Shown: piece after piece, positions 1-8,396 of the stretch
How positions within the stretch are numbered: the first letter of the stretch is position 1
Layout: each line of letters begins with the position of its first letter
Origin: Marinobacter sediminicola
GTDB taxonomy: Bacteria; Pseudomonadota; Gammaproteobacteria; Pseudomonadales; Oleiphilaceae
Assembly (NCBI RefSeq): GCF_031157525.1
Contig: NZ_JAVIXR010000007.1
Location: forward strand, 62,001-126,000
DNA length: 64,000 nucleotides
Reading direction: 5' to 3'
The notes under the pieces: model-generated
Database searches by the model: none
The model's input: the letters and a program-made list of their open reading frames with translations, nothing else
Told to the model about the DNA's origin: nothing
Program-made: the position numbers and the translations under genes

Positions 1-1
1 G

Positions 2-622
2 CCGATTCACGCGCTCGAATCCCGCGGTGTAGAGTACATTGAAGTGCGCTGCCTGGATCTCGATCCCTTCTCCCCAGTGGGTGTCAGCGAGGCCCAGGTC
101 GACTTTCTTGATCTCTTTCTGCTGGATTGCTTGTTGTCCGAATCGCCGAAAATCAGCGATGCGGAGTGCGTCTTGCTGGATGACAACTACAAAGACGTTG
201 TCTCCAACGGGCGTCATCATGAGCTCAAGCTGTGCCGAGCGGGTGAGCGCACGCCCGTTGGTGAAGCTGCAACAGCGATTCTGGATGGTCTTGAACCGCT
301 GGCTGAAATACTGGATGGCTGGAACGGTGGAGAGGTTTATCGCAAGGCTCTATCAGCCCAGCGAAGTGTTCTGTCGGGTGATCGTCAGGTGCCGTCTGCC
401 AGGGTTGTTGATGCGATGCAGGCGTCTGGACTCGGCCACCGGGACTGGACAATGGACATGGCTCTCAAGCACCAGAATATGCTTCGCAAGGAAGGTATGG
501 ATACTGGCGTAAAAGCTTCATTTGTCGCCGCGGCCAAGGACTCACTGACGCAGCAGCAACAGATTGAAGCCTCAGATACTTTGGCGTTCAGTGATTTTCT
601 GGAGCAGTATCTGCGCTCCTGA
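2..622 (+). CDS. gshA: Glutamate-cysteine ligase, C-terminal part (runs in from the left edge)
   Basis: The reading frame is open from base 2, so only the last 206 codons of the gene are present. The opening residues, which read YIEVRCLDLDPFSPVG, are the strongly conserved block of proteobacterial type-1 GshA. That enzyme joins glutamate and cysteine using ATP, the first and rate-limiting step of glutathione synthesis in the cytoplasm. The tail, ending in FSDFLEQYLRS, also matches the family. A GTG at 44 lies inside the conserved block and is not the true start. The stop is TGA at 620-622. The next gene (RMF-like) is 144 bp away and has its own promoter candidate, so this probably ends its transcript. 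Confidence 0.93.
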   Translation, partial: PIHALESRGVEYIEVRCLDLDPFSPVGVSEAQVDFLDLFLLDCLLSESPKISDAECVLLDDNYKDVVSNGRHHELKLCRAGERTPVGEAATAILDGLEPLAEILDGWNGGEVYRKALSAQRSVLSGDRQVPSARVVDAMQASGLGHRDWTMDMALKHQNMLRKEGMDTGVKASFVAAAKDSLTQQQQIEASDTLAFSDFLEQYLRS

Positions 623-650
623 CCGGAATGGGCTATTGCTTTTGAAAAAT

Positions 651-678
651 GCGGATTTTGCAGAATTGTAAAATCCGC
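651..678. repeat. Perfect 9-bp inverted repeat downstream of gshA
   Basis: GCGGATTTT at 651-659 is the exact reverse complement of AAAATCCGC at 670-678, with a 10-nt spacer. It starts 28 bp after the gshA stop. It lacks a T-run after the second arm, so it is not a classic terminator. It could still end gshA transcription or protect the 3' end. It could instead be an operator, as it lies about 30 bp upstream of the -35 candidate of the RMF-like gene. Confidence 0.6.
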
Positions 679-708
679 GGGCCTGCTTCACAGAAGGTGT
701 GCAAATAT

Positions 709-737
709 TTGTCACTTTCTGACGCTGGTGCTAGATT
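709..737 (+). promoter_or_regulatory. Candidate sigma-70 promoter of the RMF-like gene
   Basis: TTGTCA (709-714) and TAGATT (732-737) are separated by 17 bp, matching the -35 and -10 consensus at 5 of 6 and 4 of 6 positions. The start codon is 29 bp further on, giving a short leader with a GGGAG ribosome site. It is predicted from sequence only. Confidence 0.45.
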
Positions 738-766
738 CATTAGCATTGGCTTAAGGGAGAATTGGC

Positions 767-985
767 ATGGCAAGGGATATAAAGCTCGGCTGGGATGTTG
801 AAGCGCTGAACAAAGCCTATCGCCAGGGATATATGGCAGCGTCCATGGGAATGGACAAAACTCGCTGCCCCTATCGTGGCGAAGTTGTTGTAGCCGCCTG
901 GGAATCTGGCTGGGAGGATGCCGGTGAGGTTGTCCGGGAAGAAAATGCCCTCGGGGATAACGGCCTGTACTCCCGGATTGCCTGA
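767..985 (+). CDS. rmf: Ribosome modulation factor-like protein
   Basis: This 72-residue protein has the RMF pattern: an early helix with AYRQGY (residues 18-23), a central CPY (34-36) and an AWES-GW motif (43-48), where Rmf of Escherichia coli has a WLGGWREA-like block. RMF binds 70S ribosomes in stationary phase and pairs them into inactive 100S dimers. A GGGAG ribosome site lies just before the ATG. Family members are usually 55-75 residues, so the length fits. The middle and tail are more acidic than in E. coli Rmf, so this may be a divergent paralogue rather than the main hibernation factor. Confidence 0.75.
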   Translation: MARDIKLGWDVEALNKAYRQGYMAASMGMDKTRCPYRGEVVVAAWESGWEDAGEVVREENALGDNGLYSRIA

Positions 986-1015
986 AGCGCGCTGGTTCTG
1001 TATCAGTTCGCGCTT
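985..1015. terminator. Possible hairpin between convergent rmf and FliL-like genes
   Basis: AAGCGCG (985-991) pairs with CGCGCTT (1009-1015) across a 17-nt loop. It starts at the last base of the RMF-like stop codon and ends 8 bp before the stop of the leftward FliL-like gene. There is no long T-run in either direction, so termination is uncertain. Confidence 0.35.
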
Positions 1016-1023
1016 AGCTTGTA

Positions 1024-1467
1024 CTACTTCTGTACAACAAATTCTGTAAACAGCACGCCGGTAATGGCTTCGCCGGTTTGCTGTTCTTCCAGCACCCCGT
1101 TTATTCGTGATTTGGCTTCTTCTCGCAGCGCTTGCTGGCCTTCCATCGTGGTCAGCGTGGCCGTATCTGTCTGCTCACCAAACAGCATTACAAGTTCATG
1201 GCGCAGCCGTGGCATGTGGGCTTCCACAGCAGATCGTGTTGTCTTCTGAGAGGCTCTGAGGCTCACCGCTGCTTTCAGGTAAGTCAGCTTGCTACCCGGG
1301 GTGCCAACATGGGTTACAAAGGCAGGGTCCATGGCAATATAATCCGTGGTACCTGATTTTTCGGTGGTTTCCCCTTCCTCGTTGGTAGCTTCTTCCGCCC
1401 AGGCTGTGGAGAGTGCAAAAAGCAGTAGGGCGATACTGAATAGAGCGAATTTTGGCTGGGGTGTCAT
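1024..1467 (-). CDS. Orphan FliL-like protein
   Basis: This 147-residue protein begins with a hydrophobic signal or anchor (about residues 7-24, ending near AWA). The remainder resembles the periplasmic domain of FliL, the flagellar basal-body protein linked to stator function: the YIAMDPAFV stretch near residue 43, a long amphipathic middle, and the VLFTEFVVQ end typical of FliL. It is shorter than flagellar-operon FliL and has no flagellar neighbours here. It lies between an RMF-like gene and dsbB. It is probably a FliL paralogue with a role outside the main flagellar operon. No strong ribosome site precedes the ATG. Confidence 0.7.
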   Translation of the reverse strand: MTPQPKFALFSIALLLFALSTAWAEEATNEEGETTEKSGTTDYIAMDPAFVTHVGTPGSKLTYLKAAVSLRASQKTTRSAVEAHMPRLRHELVMLFGEQTDTATLTTMEGQQALREEAKSRINGVLEEQQTGEAITGVLFTEFVVQK

Positions 1468-1581
1468 AGGCTTGCAGTTCGTTATGGTTTAGGGTTTAGT
1501 GACAAAATCAGCAGCGGTTCCGCCGGATAAGCCGAGAATAGCAGGCTGGACAGCGCATTTGTGTAAAACTGAGGAATCTTT

Positions 1582-2088
1582 GTGAAAGTAAGAGCAATTT
1601 TTGCACTCATTTTTGTTGTCTGCGCCGGGTTGTTGGGTGTGGCGTTTTATATGGAGTACGTAATGGGGCTTGAGCCCTGTCCCTTGTGTTGGCTCCAGCG
1701 CTTTGGCTTTATGGGCGTGGGTCTGGTGAGCTTGCTGGCGGCGTTGCATGGCCCCGGGGAAGTGGGGGTGCGTGTATACGGCTTGCTGCTGGCAGTAACG
1801 GCAGGTGCCGGGCTGGGCGTGGCGGGTCGCCAGTTGTGGCTGCAGAACTTGCCTGCTGATCAGGTGCCTGCCTGTGGCCCCTCTGTGGACTATATGCTGG
1901 AGGTGCTGCCTTTTATGGAAGTGTTGTCTACGGCACTCAAAGGCACAGGAGACTGCGCTGCCGTGGTTTGGCGCTTTCTTGGTTTGAGCATTCCCGGATG
2001 GAGTGCTGTGTTTTTTGTCCTGTTAGTGATTATGGGGCTGACGATGCTCTTCCACCGGGGGCGCGTGAAAACCTGGCTGGTGACCTGA
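1582..2088 (+). CDS. dsbB: Disulfide bond formation protein B
   Basis: DsbB is an inner-membrane quinone reductase that reoxidises periplasmic DsbA. The 168-residue protein has four hydrophobic segments. The first catalytic pair is C33-P-L-C36 in the motif EPCPLCWLQR. The second periplasmic loop carries the other cysteine pair, in PACGP and GDCA. Translation starts at GTG, with GAGGAA seven bases upstream. Length and topology are normal for the family. Its neighbour rsd/algQ also lies next to a dsbB-type gene in Pseudomonas aeruginosa, which supports orthology. Confidence 0.93.
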   Translation: MKVRAIFALIFVVCAGLLGVAFYMEYVMGLEPCPLCWLQRFGFMGVGLVSLLAALHGPGEVGVRVYGLLLAVTAGAGLGVAGRQLWLQNLPADQVPACGPSVDYMLEVLPFMEVLSTALKGTGDCAAVVWRFLGLSIPGWSAVFFVLLVIMGLTMLFHRGRVKTWLVT

Positions 2089-2189
2089 AACGGTTGCGGC
2101 CGGTGGCCAGCATAGGGTAACTTGATCCGGACTTAGCCAATATCAGCGTCAGGCCCATTGTTAGGGTTTCCAAGCGGAGAGCGGGTGTC

Positions 2190-2669
2190 ATGTTGGAAAA
2201 TTGCCGAAATGCCAGGGAACGCTGGGGTGGCGTCAGCGAGCTTATTGATCGCTGGCTAAAGGACCGCCAGGAGTTGCTGGTTCATTACTGCGATTTGTCT
2301 GCAGAAAGCGACTTCTCGCAAACCGAAGCTCTGAAACAAAAGTTTGTTCGCCTGTGCGAGGTATTGGTGGACTATGTTTCGACAGGCCATTTCGAAATAT
2401 ATGAGCAGTTGGTCAGGGAGGCCCGGGAGTTCAACGACGGAGGTCTGGAACTGGCAGGCAAGGTATACCCCCGCATTGAGGAAACCACAGAGGTGGCACT
2501 CAACTTCAACGATCAGTTGGGGGAGGGCGATTTATCCGAACAGGGCATCACAGCCCTGTTTGAACAGCTTTCTCATCTGGGTGAAACCCTGGAGAGCCGA
2601 TTTGAAATGGAGGACTTCCTGATACAGCACCTCCATACTGTGCATGCAGATAAAGTCGCATCGGTCTGA
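2190..2669 (+). CDS. rsd: Anti-sigma-70 regulator Rsd/AlgQ
   Basis: The 159-residue protein has the family's N-terminal signature, LENCRNARERWGGV, followed by DRWLKDRQELLV. Rsd binds sigma-70 region 4 and shifts RNA polymerase toward alternative sigma factors in stationary phase. AlgQ, the Pseudomonas version, affects alginate and siderophore genes. The protein is all-helical and the length matches. It lies 101 bp after dsbB and ends just before a strong bidirectional terminator shared with the leftward FKBP gene. A GGAG ribosome site precedes the ATG. Confidence 0.92.
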   Translation: MLENCRNARERWGGVSELIDRWLKDRQELLVHYCDLSAESDFSQTEALKQKFVRLCEVLVDYVSTGHFEIYEQLVREAREFNDGGLELAGKVYPRIEETTEVALNFNDQLGEGDLSEQGITALFEQLSHLGETLESRFEMEDFLIQHLHTVHADKVASV

Positions 2670-2693
2670 ACTGTTCAGACATCTGAAGGGATT

Positions 2694-2734
2694 AAAAAAA
2701 AGCCTCAGTAGCGCGAACGCTCTGAGGCTTTTTT
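2694..2734. terminator. Bidirectional intrinsic terminator between rsd and the FKBP gene
   Basis: GCCTCAG (2702-2708) pairs with CTGAGGC (2722-2728), flanked by an A-run on the left and a T-run on the right. The A/T tracts extend the stem and provide a U-tract on both strands, so it can end both converging transcripts. Confidence 0.92.
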
Positions 2735-2769
2735 GTGGCTTCAGACAAGCTGAAGCTCGGCTTTTCGGA

Positions 2770-3504
2770 TTACTCGGAGGCAGAACCTTCTTCGTTTGCA
2801 TCCGGGTTAATGGCTAGCAGCTCTACATCAAACACCAAGGTTTCGTTAGGGCCAATCGCTCGGCTTCCGCCTGGGCCGTAAGCCAGGTCAGAAGGGATGT
2901 ATAGCTTGTAACGGGCACCCTCGCTCATTAGCTGCAGGCCTTCTGTCCAGCCCGGAATGACCTGGTTCAGGCCAAAGGTCACAGGCTCGCCGCGTTCACG
3001 GGAGCTGTCAAAAACCTCACCAGAGAGCAGTTCGCCGGTGTAGTGCACCTGCACCATATCGGTTGCACCAGGTTTAACGCCATTGCCTTCTTCCAGAATT
3101 TCATACTGGAGGCCGGATTCGGTTGTTTCTATGCCGTCGCGTTCAGCGTTTTCGGCAAGGAAGGTATCACCGGCTTCGCGGTTTTTCTGGGCCAGCTCTT
3201 CAATTTGCTTACCCTGCTCTTCCTGCAGAGTCTGCTGGTATTCCATCAGTGCTTGCTGGATTTCTTCACGGCTCATGCGCTTGGTTTCGTCATCGCCTGC
3301 GTGTCCATGCTGGATACCCTGAAGGAACTGATCCATTTGCAGGTTTGGCAGGTCGTTGCCCATGCGTTCGCCCAGTACCAGGCCCATGCCATAGCTAACC
3401 TTCTGATCGGTAGAGTCCAGCTTTGGATCCGCCGGAGTTTCAGGAGGAGTTGAGCAGCCGGCAACCAAGCCGGTTATCGCCAATGCAAGCAGCGTTTTCT
3501 TCAT
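2770..3504 (-). CDS. FKBP-type peptidyl-prolyl isomerase lipoprotein (FkpA/Mip type)
   Basis: The 244-residue product begins MKKTLLALAIT with an LVAGC lipobox, so it should be a lipid-anchored envelope protein. Residues about 30-120 form the charged helical dimerisation region seen in FkpA and Mip. The C-terminal half is an FKBP domain (VQVHYTGEL, GEVFDSS, VIPGWTEGL, LAYGPGG) that catalyses proline cis-trans isomerisation and assists folding of envelope proteins. I chose the ATG at 3504 because AAGGATG sits just before it and the lipobox follows directly; an upstream in-frame start at 3558 would spoil the signal peptide. The tail after the FKBP fold is acidic. Confidence 0.92.
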   Translation of the reverse strand: MKKTLLALAITGLVAGCSTPPETPADPKLDSTDQKVSYGMGLVLGERMGNDLPNLQMDQFLQGIQHGHAGDDETKRMSREEIQQALMEYQQTLQEEQGKQIEELAQKNREAGDTFLAENAERDGIETTESGLQYEILEEGNGVKPGATDMVQVHYTGELLSGEVFDSSRERGEPVTFGLNQVIPGWTEGLQLMSEGARYKLYIPSDLAYGPGGSRAIGPNETLVFDVELLAINPDANEEGSASE

Positions 3505-3663
3505 TACATCATCCTTTTGGGTTATGACGGTTTTATAGCGGAGAGGGCCGTGGCCCACGTATTGTGTTTATCAGGTGGGAAAAGGTAACGGGTTCTGAGC
3601 GCAGATTCCACTGAACATCTGTTAAGGCGCTACAGATTGTTCCTTGTCGGGGCTGTTAGATCC

Positions 3664-4050
3664 TTAACTTTCATTATTCACGGCGCCAGTAGGGCTAAGG
3701 GAGAAGGGTGCGCTGTAAGGAGATTGCCAGTCGGTCTCTGGGTTCGAGATTCTCGAGGGCGACCGTTGCTTGTCCATCCTTTCAATGGCCAGCGTGTTCC
3801 AGGGTCCGTGTTCTGGTGGTTGATCGGCGTAATGCCAATTGCCATCAGTATCCTGCCATTTGAATACTATGTCGGGGCCTTCAGTTGGCACTGGAGAAGG
3901 AACCAAGCCTTCAAACGCAGGTATTCCTGACTGGGTCTCTTTGGCGACAGGCTCCGATGCCTGCTCTGCTTCATTCAGACCAAAGAACATAAGTAGCATT
4001 AGTAGCCCAAGAGCCGGGAACGCCAGCCGGACAAGCCATTTGATCAGCAT
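3664..4050 (-). CDS. DUF4124 domain protein, membrane-anchored
   Basis: This 128-residue protein has an N-terminal membrane segment (about residues 5-24). A short DUF4124-type domain lies at about residues 58-85, recognised from FKWQDTDGNWHYADQPP. DUF4124 proteins are exported and have no settled function. The gene overlaps the end of the upstream TIGR02444-type gene by 7 bp (4044-4050), so the two are probably translated together. The C-terminal tail is rich in Ser, Pro and Asn and looks disordered. Confidence 0.75.
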   Translation of the reverse strand: MLIKWLVRLAFPALGLLMLLMFFGLNEAEQASEPVAKETQSGIPAFEGLVPSPVPTEGPDIVFKWQDTDGNWHYADQPPEHGPWNTLAIERMDKQRSPSRISNPETDWQSPYSAPFSLSPTGAVNNES

Positions 4051-4559
4051 GGCTGTACCTCGCCCGAAGCAAAGGCGGAAAAAATATCGACCAGTGTATT
4101 GAGTCGCTGCCTGGTGCCTTGCGTTATGCCGGCTGCTGGTGCGGCCGCGGTAAGATTGGACTGGATAAGCTCGTCACATACGTACATGTTGCGTTGTTCC
4201 AGTTTGGGGGCTGAAAAAGACCGCCAGGTTATAGCCAGTTCTATGCGCTCCGCCTCCAGCTCAAGGCTGGCCAGGTTTGTGCGCAGGGCACTATAAGCTG
4301 TCTGCGCCTTGGGCACCGACATGCGAATGGCTCGCAAGCTGCCGGTTACACGATCGCGCCACTCTGTTACCGTAGCCTCTTCGATACCGGTATATGCCCT
4401 GCCGTTGAGTGCAAGCCATCCCGCGCATAAAATTCGTGTTACGCTCCAGCCCTCATTTTGTAAGGCCAGACACGTTTCTTGCGCCAGCGAATGCTGCCAG
4501 AACGCCAATGCAAATTGCCAAAGGGGGTTGTCTGGCTCCAGGTCTGCCGGCAACGCCAT
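4044..4559 (-). CDS. TIGR02444-type (DUF2390) conserved protein
   Basis: The motif NPLWQFALAFW followed by CLALQNEGWSVTRILCAGWLAL places this in the small helical TIGR02444/DUF2390 family, whose function is not known. In gammaproteobacteria it is often found beside yheS, as here. The start is uncertain. ATG at 4559 gives 171 residues and begins 10 residues before the conserved block, which fits family length best. ATG at 4604 and ATG at 4652 are in frame upstream. The last would overlap the start codon of divergent yheS on the other strand. None has a strong ribosome site. Confidence 0.75.
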   Translation of the reverse strand: MALPADLEPDNPLWQFALAFWQHSLAQETCLALQNEGWSVTRILCAGWLALNGRAYTGIEEATVTEWRDRVTGSLRAIRMSVPKAQTAYSALRTNLASLELEAERIELAITWRSFSAPKLEQRNMYVCDELIQSNLTAAAPAAGITQGTRQRLNTLVDIFSAFASGEVQPC

Positions 4560-4650
4560 GGTTTTTAACGGTAAACCCTGGTTGGCTTGAGAACGGGCTG
4601 GCATGGGCAATGAACCGACTCTGACAATTTCACGTTGATTATATGACAAC

Positions 4651-6627
4651 ATGTTAACGATAACCGATCTCAGTTTACAACGGGGTGGCGTCTGGTTGCT
4701 AGATGCTGTTGCTCTGACAGTGCAATCTGGCCAGCGTGTGGCAATTGTGGGTGCCAATGGTGCCGGTAAATCCAGTCTGTTTCAGTTATTACTGGGCCAA
4801 CTGTCACCCGAGCAGGGTAGTGTGTCACTTCCTGGCGGTACCCGTATTGCCCATATGGCGCAGGAAGTTGAAGCAACAGGGCGAAGCGCGAGAGACTTCG
4901 TTCTTGATGGAGACATTGATTTGCGTCGGCTTGAGCGAGAGCTTGAACAAGCTGAAGCCCGGGGCGACGACAATGCCGTTGCGCACATTCACGGTGAGTT
5001 GGATATACATGAAGCCTGGTCTGCCGCAAGGCGCGCAGAATCCCTGTTGCGAGGCTTGGGTTTTCAGAATGAAGATGCAGACCGGCCTGTCTCCGCTTTT
5101 TCTGGTGGCTGGCGCATTCGCCTGAACCTTGCTCAGGCACTGATGCGCCCTTCAGATCTTCTGCTCCTTGATGAGCCAACCAACCACCTGGATCTGGATG
5201 CCTGCCTTTGGCTCGAAAACTGGCTGCGCCGTTATGATGGCACCCTATTGTTCATTTCCCACGACAGGGACTTTATGGACCGGGTGGCTACCCATGTGGT
5301 GCATTTTGATCAGCGCAAGCTGGAGGTGTATACGGGTAATTACTCTGGGTTCGAGCTGCAACGCGGCGAAAGGCTTGCGCAACAACAGGCAGGTTTTGAA
5401 AAGCAGCAGGCGAGAATTGCAGAGATACAGCGCTTTATTGATCGCTTTAAGGCCAAGGCCACCAAAGCCCGCCAGGCTCAAAGCCGGGTTAAATCGTTGG
5501 AGCGGATGGAGAAGATTGCCCCTGCACATATCGATTCGCCGTTCAGTTTCGAATTCCCGATGGCAGACAAAGTATCGAACCCGCTGCTATCAATAAGGCA
5601 CGGGCAGGCGGGACACGGTGACACCACCATTCTCGGCAACATTAACCTGACTCTTTTGCCGGGCAGTCGCATAGGCCTGTTGGGGCCGAACGGTGCCGGC
5701 AAATCCACCTTGATGGATGCCTTGCTTGGGCAGGGTGAACAGGGCGTTTCTAGCACTCTGCTGTCTGGTGAGCGAACCTGTGGTGAGCATTTGGCAATAG
5801 GCTACTTTGCCCAGCATCAGTTGGAATCTTTGGACCTCGATGCCAGTCCTTTTCTGCATTTGCAGCGCTTGTCGCCGCGAGCTTCCGAACAGAGCATTCG
5901 CAACTTCCTGGGTGGGTTCGATTTCCATGGAGATGAGGCCTTAAGTCCTATCCGGTCTTTCTCGGGTGGTGAAAAAGCTCGAGTTGCCCTGGCGGTTATT
6001 GCCTGGCAAAAACCGAACCTGCTCTTGCTTGATGAGCCGACCAACCACCTTGATCTGGAAATGCGCCAGGCATTAACCATGGCCCTGCAGAACTTTGAGG
6101 GCGCCATTGTGGTGGTATCCCACGACAGGCACTTGCTGCGTAATACAGTTGATGAATTCTGGTTGGTTAATGATGGCCGCGTTGTGGAGTACCAGGGCGA
6201 TCTTGAAGATTACGAAAGTTGGCTGGCAGACCGCCGAAAAGACGATACTGAGGCGCCAAAGCGACAGTTGACCGGTATCCAGAATGCCGAGGATCCGCCA
6301 GGGGCTGAATCAGACATCGCAGTAGGAGAAAGTGCCGACGACAGAAAAGCCCGCAAGCGTGCAGAAGCAGCACTACGGCAGAAGCTGAGCCCATACCGCA
6401 AGCGCCAGACTGCACTGGAAAAGCAGATGGATTCCCTGAATGAGATACTAAGTAATCTCGAAACGGAGCTTGCCGATCCAGCTGTGTACGGTGATGGGTC
6501 TAAAGTCCGCTTGAAAGAGCTGTTGGCCAAACAGTCAGAGGCGAAAGGCAAGCTCGAAGATACCGAAGCGGAATGGCTGGAGGTCAGTGAAACGGTCGAG
6601 GCGATGGAAGGGGAGCTGGGAGGGTAA
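4651..6627 (+). CDS. yheS: ABC-F family ATPase YheS
   Basis: This 658-residue protein has two ABC ATPase domains and no membrane segments, as in ABC-F proteins, which act on the ribosome rather than in transport. Walker A motifs are GANGAGKS (34-41) and GPNGAGKS (345-352). The signature motifs are FSGGWR and FSGGEK, and both copies have LLLDEPTNHLDL. The inter-domain linker rich in Arg, Lys and Gln (about 240-290) is the P-site tRNA-interaction motif region. The C-terminal 100 residues form a charged coiled coil. Length and architecture match E. coli YheS. The gene is divergent from the TIGR02444-type gene. Confidence 0.93.
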   Translation: MLTITDLSLQRGGVWLLDAVALTVQSGQRVAIVGANGAGKSSLFQLLLGQLSPEQGSVSLPGGTRIAHMAQEVEATGRSARDFVLDGDIDLRRLERELEQAEARGDDNAVAHIHGELDIHEAWSAARRAESLLRGLGFQNEDADRPVSAFSGGWRIRLNLAQALMRPSDLLLLDEPTNHLDLDACLWLENWLRRYDGTLLFISHDRDFMDRVATHVVHFDQRKLEVYTGNYSGFELQRGERLAQQQAGFEKQQARIAEIQRFIDRFKAKATKARQAQSRVKSLERMEKIAPAHIDSPFSFEFPMADKVSNPLLSIRHGQAGHGDTTILGNINLTLLPGSRIGLLGPNGAGKSTLMDALLGQGEQGVSSTLLSGERTCGEHLAIGYFAQHQLESLDLDASPFLHLQRLSPRASEQSIRNFLGGFDFHGDEALSPIRSFSGGEKARVALAVIAWQKPNLLLLDEPTNHLDLEMRQALTMALQNFEGAIVVVSHDRHLLRNTVDEFWLVNDGRVVEYQGDLEDYESWLADRRKDDTEAPKRQLTGIQNAEDPPGAESDIAVGESADDRKARKRAEAALRQKLSPYRKRQTALEKQMDSLNEILSNLETELADPAVYGDGSKVRLKELLAKQSEAKGKLEDTEAEWLEVSETVEAMEGELGG

Positions 6628-6642
6628 TTCGTATCCCTCCCA
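6617..6642. terminator. Hairpin between convergent yheS and ppx
   Basis: TGGGAGGG (6617-6624) pairs exactly with CCCTCCCA (6635-6642) around a 10-nt loop that contains the yheS stop codon. No T-run follows on either strand, so it may be a transcript-end stabiliser or a weak terminator. Confidence 0.45.
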
Positions 6643-6658
6643 TCAGTCCACCAGCCTG

Positions 6659-8185
6659 TTAGCCGCCCGCTAGCTCAAGTACAAAGTTCTGCTTGGCAAG
6701 ATATTCCTGCTCGTTCATCAGATCGGCATAGGTGAGCGGGCGCTCATCAAACCAGCATTCCGGGAACGTCAGCAAAAGACCATTTTCTCTTGGCTCCAAG
6801 GTGAAGTCCGGTGGCGGCTCCAGATTTCGTGAATGCTGGATCAGCACGGCCAATCGCACCAGAATGCAGAGATGCCTCAGTCGTTCCAGATCACCAGGGT
6901 CGACTCCTTCAAAAATGGACGAACTGAATTTCCGCCGATGGCCACGCACCAGAATCGCCAACTCCATTTGTGCCTGCTGGGTAAAACCTGCCAGATCGGA
7001 GTAGCGCAGAAGATAGCCACCGTGTTTGTGGTACTGGCTGTGGGAAATAGCCAAGCCAATTTCGTGAAGCCGGCAAGCCCAGCGCAGAGCCTCTTCGTCG
7101 GCAAGGGTGTTCAGCCCCCAATGCTTTGCAATTTGCGCCCATGCAGCAACAGCGGTTGCTTCCACTGCAGCCCCGTGGTTCTGGTCTGCTTGATATCGCT
7201 CTTGCAGCGCTGAAATACTGCGCTCCCGCACATCTTCATGTTTGATTCTACCGGCGATTCCGTACAGGAGGCCTTCCCGAAGTGCGCCGTCTGTATAGGT
7301 CATTTCCTGAATGTTCAGGGATTGGAATACACCCATAAGAATGGCAAAGCCGGCGGGGAAAATGTTTTGTCGATCAGGCCGCAGCCCCAGTTCACCCAGT
7401 TTTTCGACGCTGCCCATATCCACCAGTCGCCGACGTAACTCCTCCATGGCGCTCCAGGTTACGGTGCCATCGGTGATCTTCAGGGTTGCCAGCACGTTGC
7501 AAATGGCTTTGATTGAGCCGGATGCGCCGACAGAACTTTCCCATCCAACTGATCGAAAGCGCCGGCGAATACCCAACAGCTCCTGTTCCGCATGAGTAAT
7601 GGCGTTATCCATTTGCTTGCGGGTAATCCGGCCGTCGGCAAAATACCGGTTTCGGAAAGACACGCAGCCCATGTGCAGGCTTTCCAGCTCCTGGGGTTCA
7701 AAGCGTTCACCAATAATCAGCTCGGTACTGCCGCCACCTATATCGACCACAAGGCGCCTGCCAGCATCGTCAGACAGCGTGTGCGAGACGCCTAAATAGA
7801 TAAGGCGAGCCTCCTCCCGGCCCGCAATAATCTCCGCCGGATAGCCCAGGACTTCCTCCGCCCGGGCAATAAATTGGTTGGCGTTGCGTGCCACCCTCAG
7901 GGCATTGGTGCCCACTATCTGAACGCCTTCCGGTGGTGTGCCGTTGAGGCGCTGGGCGAACCGCCGCAGGCAGTCCAGGCCGCGTTGCTGGGCTTCTTCC
8001 GTCAGGTTGTTGTTGGCATCAAGACCGTCGCCCAGCTGAACTTTTTCGCCCATTCTTTCCATGGTTCGGATTTCGCCCTGAACCAGTCGGGCCACAACCA
8101 TATGGAAACTGTTCGAGCCCATATCAATGGACGCAAGCATGTCTGGTGGTGCAGCTGTGTTTTCGGCGGAAGAAGTGTCCGTCAC
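6659..8185 (-). CDS. ppx: Exopolyphosphatase
   Basis: The 508-residue protein shows the Ppx/GppA actin-like ATPase fold: phosphate-1 loop ASIDMGSNSFHMV (about residues 18-30), VGTNALR, and the phosphate-2 loop DIGGGSTELIIG. A C-terminal HD-like helical domain follows (about 320-500). Ppx removes terminal phosphates from polyphosphate. The start is probably GTG at 8185, with AAGGA 12 bases upstream; ATG at 8140 is an alternative just before the conserved core. It is divergent from trxA. The ppx-trxA-rho neighbourhood is also found in Pseudomonas, where ppk lies next to ppx; ppk is not in this window. Confidence 0.93.
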   Translation of the reverse strand: MTDTSSAENTAAPPDMLASIDMGSNSFHMVVARLVQGEIRTMERMGEKVQLGDGLDANNNLTEEAQQRGLDCLRRFAQRLNGTPPEGVQIVGTNALRVARNANQFIARAEEVLGYPAEIIAGREEARLIYLGVSHTLSDDAGRRLVVDIGGGSTELIIGERFEPQELESLHMGCVSFRNRYFADGRITRKQMDNAITHAEQELLGIRRRFRSVGWESSVGASGSIKAICNVLATLKITDGTVTWSAMEELRRRLVDMGSVEKLGELGLRPDRQNIFPAGFAILMGVFQSLNIQEMTYTDGALREGLLYGIAGRIKHEDVRERSISALQERYQADQNHGAAVEATAVAAWAQIAKHWGLNTLADEEALRWACRLHEIGLAISHSQYHKHGGYLLRYSDLAGFTQQAQMELAILVRGHRRKFSSSIFEGVDPGDLERLRHLCILVRLAVLIQHSRNLEPPPDFTLEPRENGLLLTFPECWFDERPLTYADLMNEQEYLAKQNFVLELAGG

Positions 8186-8335
8186 GGTGGTCAGGATCCT
8201 TTGGTAAGAACTTGCGCGTACTATAAGCGATAATCCCGGTATATGTCAGTCAATGCACCGCTGTACGACAAGCGGAAAGATGATCAATTTGATTGAGGTC
8301 AGAAGATTGTGGATTCAAGCCGGTGGATCTACTGC

Positions 8336-8365
8336 TTCACATCCGCGGGACCAATCGCGTAAAGT
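8336..8365 (+). promoter_or_regulatory. Candidate trxA promoter
   Basis: TTCACA (8336-8341) and TAAAGT (8360-8365) are separated by 18 bp and lie 31 bp before the trxA start, within the 211-bp divergent region shared with ppx. Match to sigma-70 consensus is 5 of 6 and 4 of 6 positions. The rest of the intergenic region shows no other clear element. Confidence 0.4.
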
Positions 8366-8396
8366 AGTCACCAAAGCATTAATCAGGAAAATTGAA

